Of a DNA stretch of 64,000 nucleotides, positions 43,455 through 52,671 are shown in pieces. The position numbers and the translations under genes are program-made. Position 1 is the stretch's first letter. Every line of letters starts with the position of its first letter. The notes under the pieces are model-generated. The model saw only the letters and a list, made by a program, of their open reading frames with translations. It made no database searches and was not told where the DNA came from. The DNA is from Marinobacterium rhizophilum (GTDB taxonomy: Bacteria; Pseudomonadota; Gammaproteobacteria; Pseudomonadales; Balneatricaceae): assembly GCF_024397915.1 (NCBI RefSeq), contig NZ_CP073347.1:2852001-2916000 (forward strand), written 5' to 3'.

Positions 43455-44138
43455 ATGATGGACGTCTTCGAGTACATCAGGGAAAAAGAAAGATCGATCC
43501 GGACCCGGATCAGCAGCCTTGATCTGAAGAATACATCCGACGCTCACCTGCGCCAGCTGTCCTATTTCATCAGTCATTCACTGAACAACACGCTGAACAA
43601 CTCCTGGGTTTCCAGAATCCACCTGTTCTTCGATCCGGCCAGTGACCGCGAACTGCAGGGCGTCAAAAACGCCAAGGTCGTCGCCTTCTACCAGAGCTGG
43701 CAGCCACGCATCGGCCGTGAAGTCTTCGTGGGAGACTGGATGACGATTGACCAGCACCGCATCGACCGTTTCGCCGAGGTGACCGGTGACCGCCAGTGGA
43801 TACATACCGACCCCGAGCGTGCGCGCAGCGAATCGCCTTTTGGCGGCACTATCGCCCACGGTTTCCTGGTGCTGTCGCTGCTGCCGGAACTGACCGATAC
43901 CGTCAACCCGGAGAAGCCCCCCTACCCCGAAGCCCGCATGGTGGTGAACTGCGGGCTCGACCAGGTGCGCTTCCCTCACCCGGTCAGGACCGGCAGCCGC
44001 ATCCGGGCCCGCACAACGCTCGTCTCCCTGACCACATCCAAGCGCAGCATAGAGATGCTGAATCGTATCCAGGTTGAAGTCGAAGGCTCGAGCCGCACCG
44101 TCTGCGTCGCCGATACGCTGCTGCGCCTCTATTTCTGA
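43455..44138 (+). CDS. MaoC-like hot-dog dehydratase
   Basis: 227 residues. The C-terminal two thirds form a MaoC/(R)-enoyl-CoA hydratase hot-dog domain with DRFAEVTGDRQWIHTDPERA near residue 103 (catalytic Asp and His) and PFGGTIAHGFLVLSL near 128. About 80 N-terminal residues are extra. It probably hydrates or dehydrates a CoA- or ACP-bound enoyl chain. AGGATC lies before the ATG pair. It stands alone. Confidence 0.82.
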   Translation: MMDVFEYIREKERSIRTRISSLDLKNTSDAHLRQLSYFISHSLNNTLNNSWVSRIHLFFDPASDRELQGVKNAKVVAFYQSWQPRIGREVFVGDWMTIDQHRIDRFAEVTGDRQWIHTDPERARSESPFGGTIAHGFLVLSLLPELTDTVNPEKPPYPEARMVVNCGLDQVRFPHPVRTGSRIRARTTLVSLTTSKRSIEMLNRIQVEVEGSSRTVCVADTLLRLYF

Positions 44139-44169
44139 AGAGCCCCAGCGCACAAGCACCACGACAGAA

Positions 44170-44430
44170 CCGCCAGGGATGGCGGAAATCCTGAAAACGC
44201 AGGAGCACTTTTCAGGGGACCGCCAGGGATGGTGGAAATCCTGAAAACGCAGGAGCAGTTTTCAGGGGACCGCCAGGGATGGTGGAAATACTATCAATGC
44301 AGGAGCAATTGATAGTGAAATACATCCATGTACACCGCTCCTCGGCTTTGGCTCCTGCGCCGCCCTATCTCCTACATCCCTGTAGTCGTGCGCATCCATG
44401 CGCCCGCGGTATACCGTACATCCTGTACAT
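44170..44430. repeat. Cluster of variable-arm, constant-loop hairpins
   Basis: Three 50-base units (44170, 44220, 44270) each hold CCGCCAGGGATGGYGG and a second hairpin with loop GCAGGAGC. In units 1-2 the second stem is CCTGAAAA/TTTTCAGG, in unit 3 ACTATCAA/TTGATAGT. They are followed by TACATCCATGTA (44321), CTACATCCCTGTAG (44372), GCGCATCCATGCGC (44390), CGGTATACCG (44407) and GTACATCCTGTAC (44416). Stems change while pairing is kept. Confidence 0.85.
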
Positions 44431-44460
44431 AAAAAAAATCCGGGCGGGTGCCCGGATAAA
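44431..44460 (-). terminator. Terminator-like hairpin
   Basis: CCGGGC-GGGT-GCCCGG preceded on plus by eight A residues, giving a T-run on minus. It lies 300 bases past the etfB stop. Confidence 0.65.
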
Positions 44461-44715
44461 AGCCGTGATGGGTACACAAGATAAAGGTGAATATTGCAAA
44501 CACCCGAGCCTAACGGGGAACGGAAAAATGTAATAACCAACCTTTCACGATTCCTGCTGAGCAATACACTAACAGTGACAGAGGAATATCAGGGGAATGG
44601 TGAGTTCACCCTGAGCCGATATTCACAGCTCTCACCGTGAAGAAAATAATAGAGTTTAAATTAAAGCGGGGTTTGTCTGTATTCGTCGTCGGGCATTCTT
44701 GTTACGACAGGCGCC

Positions 44716-44742
44716 CATAAAATATCGGCGCCTGTCGCAGGG
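44716..44742 (-). repeat. Hairpin after etfB
   Basis: GACAGGCGCC and GGCGCCTGTC flank an AT-rich loop, just past the etfB stop at 44761. There is no T-tract; it may stabilise the operon mRNA. Confidence 0.55.
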
Positions 44743-44760
44743 CAATGTCACGCCTGGCCG

Positions 44761-45537
44761 TTAACGAATAACGCCTTCTTCCAGCAACAGGTCAAAAATA
44801 GCCTGCGCCTGTTCCTGTGGCGGCTGATCCTTGATAATGCGCCCGCCCGCTCCCTGGGATTTGGCCGTTGCCGCCTTGAAGCGCTCGGCGGCGGTTTTGG
44901 CCTTGACCATCTTGAGACGCTTGGGTCGTTTGCGCGCCGGTGCCTCCTGCCACTGGCTGCGCTCAGTGTCCGGCGATTCAACCCAGGGCATGGCATCGAG
45001 CTGCGCCCGCCGGCCTGGTCCGAAAGCACTCTGGCGCGCCGCCGTGGCGGCCATGTCGACGCTGGCCACGAAGGGCAGGCGCACCTGGATGGCCCGGCGC
45101 TGTCCGCGCGGCAATGCCTGCAGCACCTGGGCCTCACCGTTTTCAATACTGACGATATCCGCGATACGCGTCACCAGTGGCCAGCCCAGCTTTTCGGCTA
45201 GCAGGTAAGGCGCCATGCCGGAGGACTCGCCACTTTCGGCGCGTACCCCGGTCAGCACCACATCGGGGCGATGCTCGGCCAGGTAGTCACCCAGCGCCAG
45301 CACCGCATCGGCGTCGGCCGTTTGCTGCAGTACCCGCAGGCTTTTGAGCCCCATGCCAGCGTACTGGCGCAGGGTGTCATCGGCGGCATCACCGGCGTGC
45401 AGCACCTGCACCTTTTCGCCAGCCAGGCGCAGGCCCAGCTCGACGGCACGGGCATCCTGTTCGGCGCGGCGCGCGCGACCGGACTTGGGGTGCTGCCCGA
45501 TGGATACCAGGGCAACGATATTGAGATCAGAAGTCAT
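44761..45537 (-). CDS. etfB: Electron transfer flavoprotein beta subunit (Dgc-linked)
   Basis: With EtfA accepts electrons from dimethylglycine demethylase. The 258-residue protein starts NIVALVSIGQHPKSGRARR and has DVVLTGVRAESGESSGMAPYLLAE at about 92-115, corresponding to the ETF-beta AMP/flavin region. A Lys/Arg-rich tail is divergent from housekeeping ETF. It follows etfA by 29 bases and ends the dgcA-dgcB-etfA-etfB operon, as in Pseudomonas. Confidence 0.9.
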   Translation of the reverse strand: MTSDLNIVALVSIGQHPKSGRARRAEQDARAVELGLRLAGEKVQVLHAGDAADDTLRQYAGMGLKSLRVLQQTADADAVLALGDYLAEHRPDVVLTGVRAESGESSGMAPYLLAEKLGWPLVTRIADIVSIENGEAQVLQALPRGQRRAIQVRLPFVASVDMAATAARQSAFGPGRRAQLDAMPWVESPDTERSQWQEAPARKRPKRLKMVKAKTAAERFKAATAKSQGAGGRIIKDQPPQEQAQAIFDLLLEEGVIR

Positions 45538-45566
45538 GTGCGACCCTCCCGCTGCAATCTGTCTGT

Positions 45567-46805
45567 TCAGGCTGCATTTTCAGCAGCTCCCAGGCGGTAT
45601 TCCCGTGCCAGTTCGATCAGGTGCTGCAGCACCGACTGGCTGTCGCCAATCACGCTCAGATCTGCACGCTTGACCATGTCACAGCCGGCATCCAGGTTGA
45701 TGGCCACGACCTTGTCGCACTGGCCAATACCCTGCATGTGCTGAATCGCACCGGAGATACCCACCGCCAGGTACACCCGGGCCGTGACCCAGGTACCCGA
45801 GGCGCCTACCTGGCGGGGACGGGGCATGAAGCCATCGTCCACCACCACGCGACTGGCGCCTTCGGTCGCACCCAGCAGTTCGGCCGCCTGATGGAACTGC
45901 TCCCAGTTACTGATGCCGTTACCGGCGGCGAGGATAAATTCGGCCTCGGCCAGCGGTATGGCATTGGGGTCCACGGCCACCTGGCCACGATCCTTGATGC
46001 GCACCAGGCTGAGCGCCACCGCGTCCAGATCCACCGCCAGGGCTTCATGGCGGGTTTCATCGATGGGTTCGGCACATTCTTCAGCCAGCAACAGCAGGCG
46101 CGGCGTCGTACGGGTGAAGTCACTGCGCCCACCGGCGCCGCGGCACAGTGTCTGCTGCGTATCCACCTGCCAGGCCTGGGTCGCCGGGCGCTCGCCCAGG
46201 CGTGCCGCCAGACGACAACCCAGCTCGTTGCCACCATTGATGCTGTCGGGGAACAGCCAGTAACGCGGTGCGAAGCTGCGCTCCACCTCCACCAGCGCCG
46301 CCAGGCGCTGTTCCGGGCTGTAGCCTTCGTACTCGCTGCCCTCGAGCAACAGCAGGCGATCGACGCCGGCGAGGCCAAAGCCCTCTTCCTTGCACTCACC
46401 GAAGGCTACGGCCAGCACCGCGCCCTGGCCCTCGATTTCGCGTACCAGCTTGTGGGCCTGGCCCAGCACATCCTTGTCGTGCGCACCCAGGCGGCCACCG
46501 ACCAGGTCCAGCACGGTCACCACATAGAAGTCAGGCGCAGACACCTGGTGCAGCGGCAGCTCGACCACCTGGGCGCTCTTGGCCGCACCGCGGCGGCCAC
46601 CGGCTGCAGCGGCACTGCCGCCCAGGCGATCAATGCGCTTGATGCCGTTGGGACCGATAAAGCCGACACCGTGGGGATTCTTGCGCAACAGGCCAGAGGG
46701 CCCGCGCACTTCACCGGCCGGCGCCGTCATGGCGGCATGCAGCGGATGCAGCCGGTTACGGGCAATCCATTCCGCGCGCGGGTCTCTGCGAATCAGGTCA
46801 CTCAT
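45567..46805 (-). CDS. etfA: Electron transfer flavoprotein alpha subunit (Dgc-linked)
   Basis: The FAD-binding subunit, 412 residues and about 90 longer at the N-terminus than housekeeping EtfA. Its C-terminal FAD domain has GASGTWVTARVYLAVGISGA near residue 336 and VAINLDAGCDMVKRADLSVIGD near 370. RDPRAEWIARNRLHPLHAAM opens the extension, a feature of Dgc-linked EtfA. The start overlaps the dgcB stop by four bases. A second, normal etfA lies at the right window edge. Confidence 0.92.
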   Translation of the reverse strand: MSDLIRRDPRAEWIARNRLHPLHAAMTAPAGEVRGPSGLLRKNPHGVGFIGPNGIKRIDRLGGSAAAAGGRRGAAKSAQVVELPLHQVSAPDFYVVTVLDLVGGRLGAHDKDVLGQAHKLVREIEGQGAVLAVAFGECKEEGFGLAGVDRLLLLEGSEYEGYSPEQRLAALVEVERSFAPRYWLFPDSINGGNELGCRLAARLGERPATQAWQVDTQQTLCRGAGGRSDFTRTTPRLLLLAEECAEPIDETRHEALAVDLDAVALSLVRIKDRGQVAVDPNAIPLAEAEFILAAGNGISNWEQFHQAAELLGATEGASRVVVDDGFMPRPRQVGASGTWVTARVYLAVGISGAIQHMQGIGQCDKVVAINLDAGCDMVKRADLSVIGDSQSVLQHLIELAREYRLGAAENAA

Positions 46806-48745
46806 GACAGCACCTCCTCGGCCAGGCTTTCCCGGGTGCCCCTGGGAGCCGCTGCGCCTTCGATCAGCGCATCGGACACGAGTTCAGCGATATCCTTGAT
46901 CTCGGGCCGCGGCTCAACCACGCCTTCCAGCATGGCAGTACACTGCTGGCAGCCCACGGCGACCAGCTCCGCACCCACGCCGCGGGCATCTTCCATGCGC
47001 ATGTCGGCTATACGGCGTTCACCCGGAATATCGGTGATGGGCGCGCCGCCGCCACCGCCGCAGCAACGGCTGCGGAAACCGGACCTTTCCATCTCGGCCA
47101 GTTCGATCCCCAGCGCCTTGAGCAGATCGCGGGGGGAGTCGTACTCGCCGTTATAGCGGCCCAGGTAGCAGGGATCGTGATAGGTCACGGTACCGCCCTT
47201 GAACGTATCCAGCTGCAGACGCCCCTGCTGCACCAGCTCGTTGATAAAGGTGGTGTGGTGCAGTACTTCGTAATTCCCGCCGAAATCGCCGTACTCGTTC
47301 TTGAGTACGTGGAACGCGTGGGGATCGGTGGTGACAATACGCTTGAAGCGGTACTTGTTCAGCACCTCGATATTGCGTTTGGCCAGGCTCTGGAAGGTGG
47401 CATCGTCACCCAGGCGACGGGCCACATCACCGCTGTCGCGTTCTTCATCGCCCAGCACGGCAAAGTCCACACCGGCGGCTTTCAGCACCTTGACGAAGGC
47501 CCGCAGGATACGCTGGCTGCGCATGTCAAAGGCACCATCGGACACCCAGAACAGCACATCGGCCTGCTTGACCTCGGACATCACCTTCAGGTTCTGATCC
47601 GCCGCCCAGTTCATGCGCCCGCCGGGATCAAAGCCGTTGGGGTTGTCGGTGGCGATCAGGTTGTCCAGCACCTCGGCACCCTTGTTGGGGGTATTGCCCT
47701 TTTCCATGGTCAGGAAGCGGCGCATGTCGACGATGGCATCGACGTGCTCGATCATCATCGGGCATTCTTCAACACAGGCACGGCAGGTGGTGCAGGACCA
47801 GAGGGTATCGGAGTTGACCAGGCCTTCGGTGATGGTCTGGCCGGGGCCGCCCACCGCCTTGCCCAGCTCGATACCGGGGTAGGGGCTGCCGGCAAACTTG
47901 GCATCCGTACCGCCGGCCAGGCCCACAACCATGTCCTGAATCAGCTTTTTGGGGTTCAGTGGCTGACCGGCGGCATAGGCCGGGCACACGGCTTCGCACT
48001 TGCCGCACTGCACGCAGGCATCAAAGCCCAGCAGCTGGTTCCACTTGAAGTCCGTGGGTTTTTCCACGCCCAGCACCCGGGCCTGCAGGTCCACCGGTTT
48101 CAGGCCGGTGGAACGGCCACCGTTGAAACGCTCCGGACGGCGGTGGAATGCCAGGTGCAGGGCGCCGGCGAAGGCGTGCTTCATCGGCCCGCCCCAGGTC
48201 ATGCCGAACACCAGTTCGCTCAGGCCCCAGGCCACGCCGATCAGCAGAATCAGCGCCAGTACCCAGCCGCCGAAGGCGTCGGGCAGGATGCCCGCCGCTG
48301 GCAGCGTGAGGATAAAGAAGCTGACCGAGAACATCAGCAGGCTCTTGGGCAGGCGCATCCAGGGCCCCTTGGACAGGCGCGCTGGCGGGTTCAGGCGGCG
48401 GCGGAAGACAAAGACCGCGCCGGTAAACATCAGCACCGAGGATGCCAGCAGCGCCCAGGCCAGCCAGCGGCTTTCAAGGCCGAACAGGTGCACCAGGATG
48501 ATCAGCAGCATGGACAGCACAAAGCCGCCCGCCGTGGCCACGTGGGTGTTTGACATGTATTTGTCGCGCTCGACCACATGGTGCAGATCCACCAGGTAGC
48601 GACGCGGCATGGCCATCAGGCCCGCGATAAGATTGACCGAATCGGGCTGGCCGGCACGCCACAGGCTGGCGCGCTTGAGGGCACCGGCCAGGGCCAGCAC
48701 CAGTGCCGCCGAAATCAGAACAGGGAGTAACCAGTCGAGGATCAT
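46802..48745 (-). CDS. dgcB: Dimethylglycine catabolism protein DgcB (Fe-S)
   Basis: 647 residues. Hydrophobic segments (about 1-20, 70-115, 140-175) anchor it in the membrane. They are followed by two 4Fe-4S motifs, CVQCGKCEAVCP near 248 and CTTCRACVEECP near 328, and by two CCG domains with HDPCYLGRYNGEYDSPRDLL near 555 and RSRCCGGGGG near 587, as in heterodisulfide reductase D/GlpC proteins. In Pseudomonas dgcA and dgcB are both required for growth on dimethylglycine. It likely relays electrons towards ETF or quinone. Confidence 0.92.
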   Translation of the reverse strand: MILDWLLPVLISAALVLALAGALKRASLWRAGQPDSVNLIAGLMAMPRRYLVDLHHVVERDKYMSNTHVATAGGFVLSMLLIILVHLFGLESRWLAWALLASSVLMFTGAVFVFRRRLNPPARLSKGPWMRLPKSLLMFSVSFFILTLPAAGILPDAFGGWVLALILLIGVAWGLSELVFGMTWGGPMKHAFAGALHLAFHRRPERFNGGRSTGLKPVDLQARVLGVEKPTDFKWNQLLGFDACVQCGKCEAVCPAYAAGQPLNPKKLIQDMVVGLAGGTDAKFAGSPYPGIELGKAVGGPGQTITEGLVNSDTLWSCTTCRACVEECPMMIEHVDAIVDMRRFLTMEKGNTPNKGAEVLDNLIATDNPNGFDPGGRMNWAADQNLKVMSEVKQADVLFWVSDGAFDMRSQRILRAFVKVLKAAGVDFAVLGDEERDSGDVARRLGDDATFQSLAKRNIEVLNKYRFKRIVTTDPHAFHVLKNEYGDFGGNYEVLHHTTFINELVQQGRLQLDTFKGGTVTYHDPCYLGRYNGEYDSPRDLLKALGIELAEMERSGFRSRCCGGGGGAPITDIPGERRIADMRMEDARGVGAELVAVGCQQCTAMLEGVVEPRPEIKDIAELVSDALIEGAAAPRGTRESLAEEVLS

Positions 48746-48769
48746 GCGTCACCCTCACCAAAACAGGGA

Positions 48770-48836
48770 GCGACAGGCCAGGCCTGTCGCAGGATTAGGG
48801 GCTTTAAAATCACCTGGCCGGGCGCGATGCCCGGCC
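48770..48836. repeat. Two hairpins between dgcA and dgcB
   Basis: GCGACAGGCC-A-GGCCTGTCGC at 48770-48790 and GGCCGGGC-GCGAT-GCCCGGCC at 48816-48836 fill most of the 99-base gap. Without T-runs they are more likely mRNA stabilising or attenuating structures than terminators. Confidence 0.65.
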
Positions 48837-48844
48837 GCAGGGCC

Positions 48845-50908
48845 TTAAAGGTCTTTGCACAGACGCAGGGCGTCGTAGATGGCGGCGTGGACGTTGCGCT
48901 GCGATACGCAATCCCCCAGACGCCACAGGATCATGCCGTCACCGGATTCGGACAGCACCGGCTGCGCCTGGCCGGCGAACAGGGTCTCGTTGTCGATCTG
49001 ACCCTTGTTGCGCGACTCGCCCTTGAGCTCATAGTAGAGCTCTTCGTTCGGGCGGGTGCCGTTCTCGATCACCACCTGGTCCACCACGCGCTCTTCCTGG
49101 GCGCCGGTGTACTCGTTTTCCAGTACCGCCACCAGCTTGTCGCCTTCGCGGTAGACCTTCTCCAGCAGCATGTCGGAGGTCATGATGACTTCCTTCTCGT
49201 ACAGACTGCGGTAGTAGGTCGGGAAGGTGGTACCACCGATACCCACGCCCGGCTTGATATCATCGGTCACCAGCTCGACCAGCGAGCCCTTGGAGCTCAG
49301 GTAATCGGCCGCCGACATGCCGGAGAACTCGCAGATGGTGTCGTAGATCAGCACGTTCTTGCCGGGCTCCACGGTGCCATTGAGAATATCCCAGCTCGAT
49401 ACCGACAGGCCTTCGGCCGCGCCCCAGTGCGGGTTCTGCTCCATGAACGGACGACCGCCGGTGGCCAGAATCACCACATCGCCTTTCAGGTCCCGGATCA
49501 TGTCGGCATTGGCTGCGGTGCCCAGACGCACGTCCACACCCAGGCGATCCAGTTCCATCGCCAGCCAGCGCGTGATGCCGGCCATCTGGTCACGCTGCGG
49601 CGCCTTGGCAGCAATGCTGACCTGGCCGCCCAGTTCTTCCGAACGCTCGATCAGGGTCACGGCATGGCCACGCTCGGCCGCCACGCGGGCCGCTTCCAGG
49701 CCACCGGGACCACCACCAACCACAACCACCTTGCGCTTGGTGCCGGTGGTTTTCTCGATGATGTGCGGCATGCCGGTGTATTCGCGTGAAGTCGCGGCGT
49801 TCTGGATGCACAGCACGTCCAGGCCCATGTACTGGCGGTCGATGCAGTAGTTGGCACCGACGCACTGGCGGATCTGATCCACCTGGTTGGCCTTGATCTT
49901 GGCAATGATGTGCGGGTCGGCGATGTGCGCCCGGGTCATGCCGACGAAGTCGACGTAGCCGGCTTCCAGGATGCGCTTGGCCTGGTTCGGGTCCTTGATG
50001 TTCTGGGCATGAATGACCGGAACCTTGACCACTTCCTTGATGCCCGCCGCCAGGTGCAGGAAGGGCTCCGGCGGGTAGCTCATGTTGGGGATAACGTTGG
50101 CCAGGGTGTTGTGGGTATCACAGCCGGAACCGATAACGCCGAAGTAATCCACCATGCCGGTCGCATCGTAGTAGGCGGCAATCTGCTTCATGTCTTCGTG
50201 GTTCAGGCCATCGGGATGGAACTCGTCACCGGTGATACGCATGCCCACAGCGAAGTCCGCACCCACGGCTTCGCGCACGGCTTTCAATACTTCCAGGCCG
50301 AAACGCATGCGCTTTTCAAAGGTGCCGCCCCAGTCGTCGGTGCGCTTGTTGACGCGCGGCGACCAGAACTGGTCGATCATGTGCTGGTGTACGGCGGACA
50401 GTTCCACGCCGTCCAGGCCACCTTCCTTGGCACGTACGGCGGCCTTGGCGAAGTCGCCGATGACACGCCAGATTTCTTCCTCTTCCATTGTCTTGCAGGT
50501 GGCGCGGTGCACCGGCTCACGGATGCCGGAGGGCGACATCAGGTTAACCCAGTTTTCACCGTCCCAGCGCGAACGGCGCCCCATGTGGGTGATCTGGATC
50601 ATGATCTTGCCGCCGTGCTTGTGCACGGCATCGGCCAGGTTCTGGAAGTGCGGGATGATGCGATCGGTCGACAGGTTGACCGAGCTCCACCAGCTTTGCG
50701 GGCTATCGATGGAGACGACGCTGGAACCGCCGCAGATGCAAAGACCACAGCCACCCTTGGCTTTTTCTTCGTAATACTTCACGTAGCGATCGGTGGTCAT
50801 ACCGCCATCGGTGGCATAAACCTCGGCGTGGGCGGTACTGACCACACGGTTGCGAATGGTCAGCTGATTGATCTTCAGCGGCTGGAACAGCACATCGTAC
50901 TGGGACAT
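48845..50908 (-). CDS. dgcA: Dimethylglycine demethylase flavoprotein DgcA
   Basis: 687 residues with the trimethylamine-dehydrogenase/old-yellow-enzyme layout. The FMN barrel (about 1-380) has VVSTAHAEVYATDG near 22 and DGVELSAVHQHMIDQFWSPR near 168. A 4Fe-4S site CVGANYC...CIQNA is near 347-365, and an ADP/FAD domain has VVVGGGPGGLEAARVAAERG near 390. It removes one methyl of dimethylglycine as formaldehyde, giving sarcosine. The neighbours dgcB and etfA/etfB match the Pseudomonas cluster. Confidence 0.94.
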   Translation of the reverse strand: MSQYDVLFQPLKINQLTIRNRVVSTAHAEVYATDGGMTTDRYVKYYEEKAKGGCGLCICGGSSVVSIDSPQSWWSSVNLSTDRIIPHFQNLADAVHKHGGKIMIQITHMGRRSRWDGENWVNLMSPSGIREPVHRATCKTMEEEEIWRVIGDFAKAAVRAKEGGLDGVELSAVHQHMIDQFWSPRVNKRTDDWGGTFEKRMRFGLEVLKAVREAVGADFAVGMRITGDEFHPDGLNHEDMKQIAAYYDATGMVDYFGVIGSGCDTHNTLANVIPNMSYPPEPFLHLAAGIKEVVKVPVIHAQNIKDPNQAKRILEAGYVDFVGMTRAHIADPHIIAKIKANQVDQIRQCVGANYCIDRQYMGLDVLCIQNAATSREYTGMPHIIEKTTGTKRKVVVVGGGPGGLEAARVAAERGHAVTLIERSEELGGQVSIAAKAPQRDQMAGITRWLAMELDRLGVDVRLGTAANADMIRDLKGDVVILATGGRPFMEQNPHWGAAEGLSVSSWDILNGTVEPGKNVLIYDTICEFSGMSAADYLSSKGSLVELVTDDIKPGVGIGGTTFPTYYRSLYEKEVIMTSDMLLEKVYREGDKLVAVLENEYTGAQEERVVDQVVIENGTRPNEELYYELKGESRNKGQIDNETLFAGQAQPVLSESGDGMILWRLGDCVSQRNVHAAIYDALRLCKDL

Positions 50909-51028
50909 GGCGACACCCCGTCACTCTTATGGATGTCCGCAGCCAGAAGCTGCGGCATTATCTTTGAATCTGGCTCACAGCAGCGCTGTGACAATGGAAC
51001 CGGCGCCGAACACCGGCTTTTTGCTGTC

Positions 51029-51559
51029 TTAAAGCGGGCTCACTTCGAAGATGCCGTAGTCACAGCCCTCTTCTGCCGCACACTGGGTCTGAACCGCAAC
51101 CGTGCGTACCGGATAGCCCAGGCTCTGCGCGATCTGATCCATGGCGCCGGCAAACCAGCCGGTAAACATGTAATCGACCTTGCGGTTCACCTTGCCGTAC
51201 TGGTAAACGAAGGCGGAGTTTTCCAGGCGTACGCGGGCAGTGCCCTTTTCCAGGTCCAGCTCTTCGGTGATAAAAAAGCCCCAGCCGCGCTGAGACAGGC
51301 GTTTCATGTAATGTTCGAACACTGCAGCGCCAGACAGACCGTGGGCCTCGGCTTCCTTTTCGCACCAGTAATAGGCGGACTTGTAGCCGGCCTTGTAGAG
51401 GATGTCGGCGTAGCGCTCGGCCCCGATTTCCTCTTCAATACCCATGTGGTTATTGACGAAAAAGTGGCGCGGCACGTACAGCATTGGCAGCGCGTCTGTT
51501 ACCCAAACGCCGGTTTCATCATCAACCTGGATCGGCATTTCCGGTGCATGTACACCCAT
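51029..51559 (-). CDS. V4R-like/DUF5943 protein of the betaine cluster
   Basis: 176 residues. Blocks such as VLYVPRHFFVNNHMGIEEEI at about 26-45 and ILYKAGYKSAYYWCEKEAEA near 55 resemble 4-vinyl-reductase-type ligand-binding domains; Pseudomonas has an equivalent gene (DUF5943) directly upstream of dgcA. CAAEEGCDYGIFE near the end may bind a metal or porphyrin-like ligand, as in V4R proteins. Function is unknown. It precedes dgcA by 120 bases on the same strand. Confidence 0.8.
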   Translation of the reverse strand: MGVHAPEMPIQVDDETGVWVTDALPMLYVPRHFFVNNHMGIEEEIGAERYADILYKAGYKSAYYWCEKEAEAHGLSGAAVFEHYMKRLSQRGWGFFITEELDLEKGTARVRLENSAFVYQYGKVNRKVDYMFTGWFAGAMDQIAQSLGYPVRTVAVQTQCAAEEGCDYGIFEVSPL

Positions 51560-51633
51560 CTTTTAGATCTCCAACTGAATTCTTTATCACGTAGAGTGGA
51601 ACCCGCGACGCGGTTCCACCGAAAATTTGAACT

Positions 51634-51672
51634 GAGCTGTAAGCTGTAAGCTGTAAGCTTCAAGCTGACGGC
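51634..51672. repeat. Heptanucleotide tandem array (AGCT family)
   Basis: Three copies of AGCTGTA plus diverged units (AGCTTCA, AGCTGAC), period 7, just beyond the dipeptidase stop. Confidence 0.85.
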
Positions 51673-51693
51673 TGCTTTTCACTTACAGCTTTC

Positions 51694-52671
51694 TTATTCG
51701 CCCCAGACATCACCCAGGACGCGCACCCAGTTTTCACCCATGATCTTGCGCACGGAAGCTTCATCGAAGCCGCGACGCAGCAGGGTTTCGGTCAGGTTGC
51801 CGAACTCGCCCACGGTGCGGATGCCAGCGGGGTTGATGATCTTGCCAAAGCGAGTCAGACGACGGGCATAGCCCTTGTCGTGTGTCAGCATTTCAAAGAA
51901 TGCCTGGTCATGACCCTGGGTGAAGTCGGTGCCGATGCCGACCTGGTCGATACCGGCAATGTTCACGACGTACTCGATGGCTTCGGCGTAATCGTCGATG
52001 GTGGAATCGATACCGTTCTTGAGGAAGGGCGCGAACATGGTCACACCGATAAAGCCGCCGTGATCGGCGATGAACTTCAGCTCTTCATCGGACTTGTTGC
52101 GCGGGTGGTCCTTCAGGCCCGACGGCAGGCAGTGGGAGTAGCACACCGGCTTCTTGGATTCCAGGATCACTTCTTCGGAGGTCTTGCTGCCGACATGGGA
52201 CAGGTCGCACATGACGCCAACGCGGTTCATTTCGGCGACGATTTCGCGCCCGAAGCCGGACAGGCCACCGTCACGCTCGTAGCAGCCGGTACCAACCAGG
52301 TTCTGGGTGTTGTAGCACATCTGCACAATGCCAACGCCGAGCTTCTTGAACACTTCAACGTAGCCGATCTTGTCTTCGTAGGCGTGGGCGTTCTGGAAGC
52401 CGTAGATAATACCGGTCTTGCCTTCTTCCTTGGCGCGCAGGATATCGCGGGTGCTGTGAACCGGACGCAGCAGGTCACTGTTTTCGGTGATCAGCTGGTT
52501 CATCTCGACGATATTGTTGACCGTATTCTGGAAGCCTTCCCAGATGGACACGGTGCAGTTGGCCGCCGTGAGGCCGCCCTTCTTCATGTCCTCGAACAGT
52601 TCACGGTTCCACTTGGCGATAATCAGACCGTCGATTACGATCGAATCCTTGTGCAGTTCTGCTGCGTTCAT
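51694..52671 (-). CDS. M19-family (renal-type) dipeptidase
   Basis: A 325-residue zinc metallohydrolase of the membrane dipeptidase family, though without a signal peptide here. DGLIIAKWN lies where HxD zinc ligands occur in classical enzymes, and MCDLSHVGSKTSEEVILESKKPVCYSHC near 175 carries the further histidines. HGGFIGVTMFAPFL and GIDQVGIGTDFTQGHD follow. GGGGGAA precedes the ATG at 52671. An M19 dipeptidase sits in the same cluster in Pseudomonas, but why betaine catabolism needs one is not known. Confidence 0.87.
   Translation of the reverse strand: MNAAELHKDSIVIDGLIIAKWNRELFEDMKKGGLTAANCTVSIWEGFQNTVNNIVEMNQLITENSDLLRPVHSTRDILRAKEEGKTGIIYGFQNAHAYEDKIGYVEVFKKLGVGIVQMCYNTQNLVGTGCYERDGGLSGFGREIVAEMNRVGVMCDLSHVGSKTSEEVILESKKPVCYSHCLPSGLKDHPRNKSDEELKFIADHGGFIGVTMFAPFLKNGIDSTIDDYAEAIEYVVNIAGIDQVGIGTDFTQGHDQAFFEMLTHDKGYARRLTRFGKIINPAGIRTVGEFGNLTETLLRRGFDEASVRKIMGENWVRVLGDVWGE

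Noticed and set aside
50997..51028. Terminator after the V4R-like gene
   Set aside because: The stem is short and its T-run faces the plus strand, where no gene ends.
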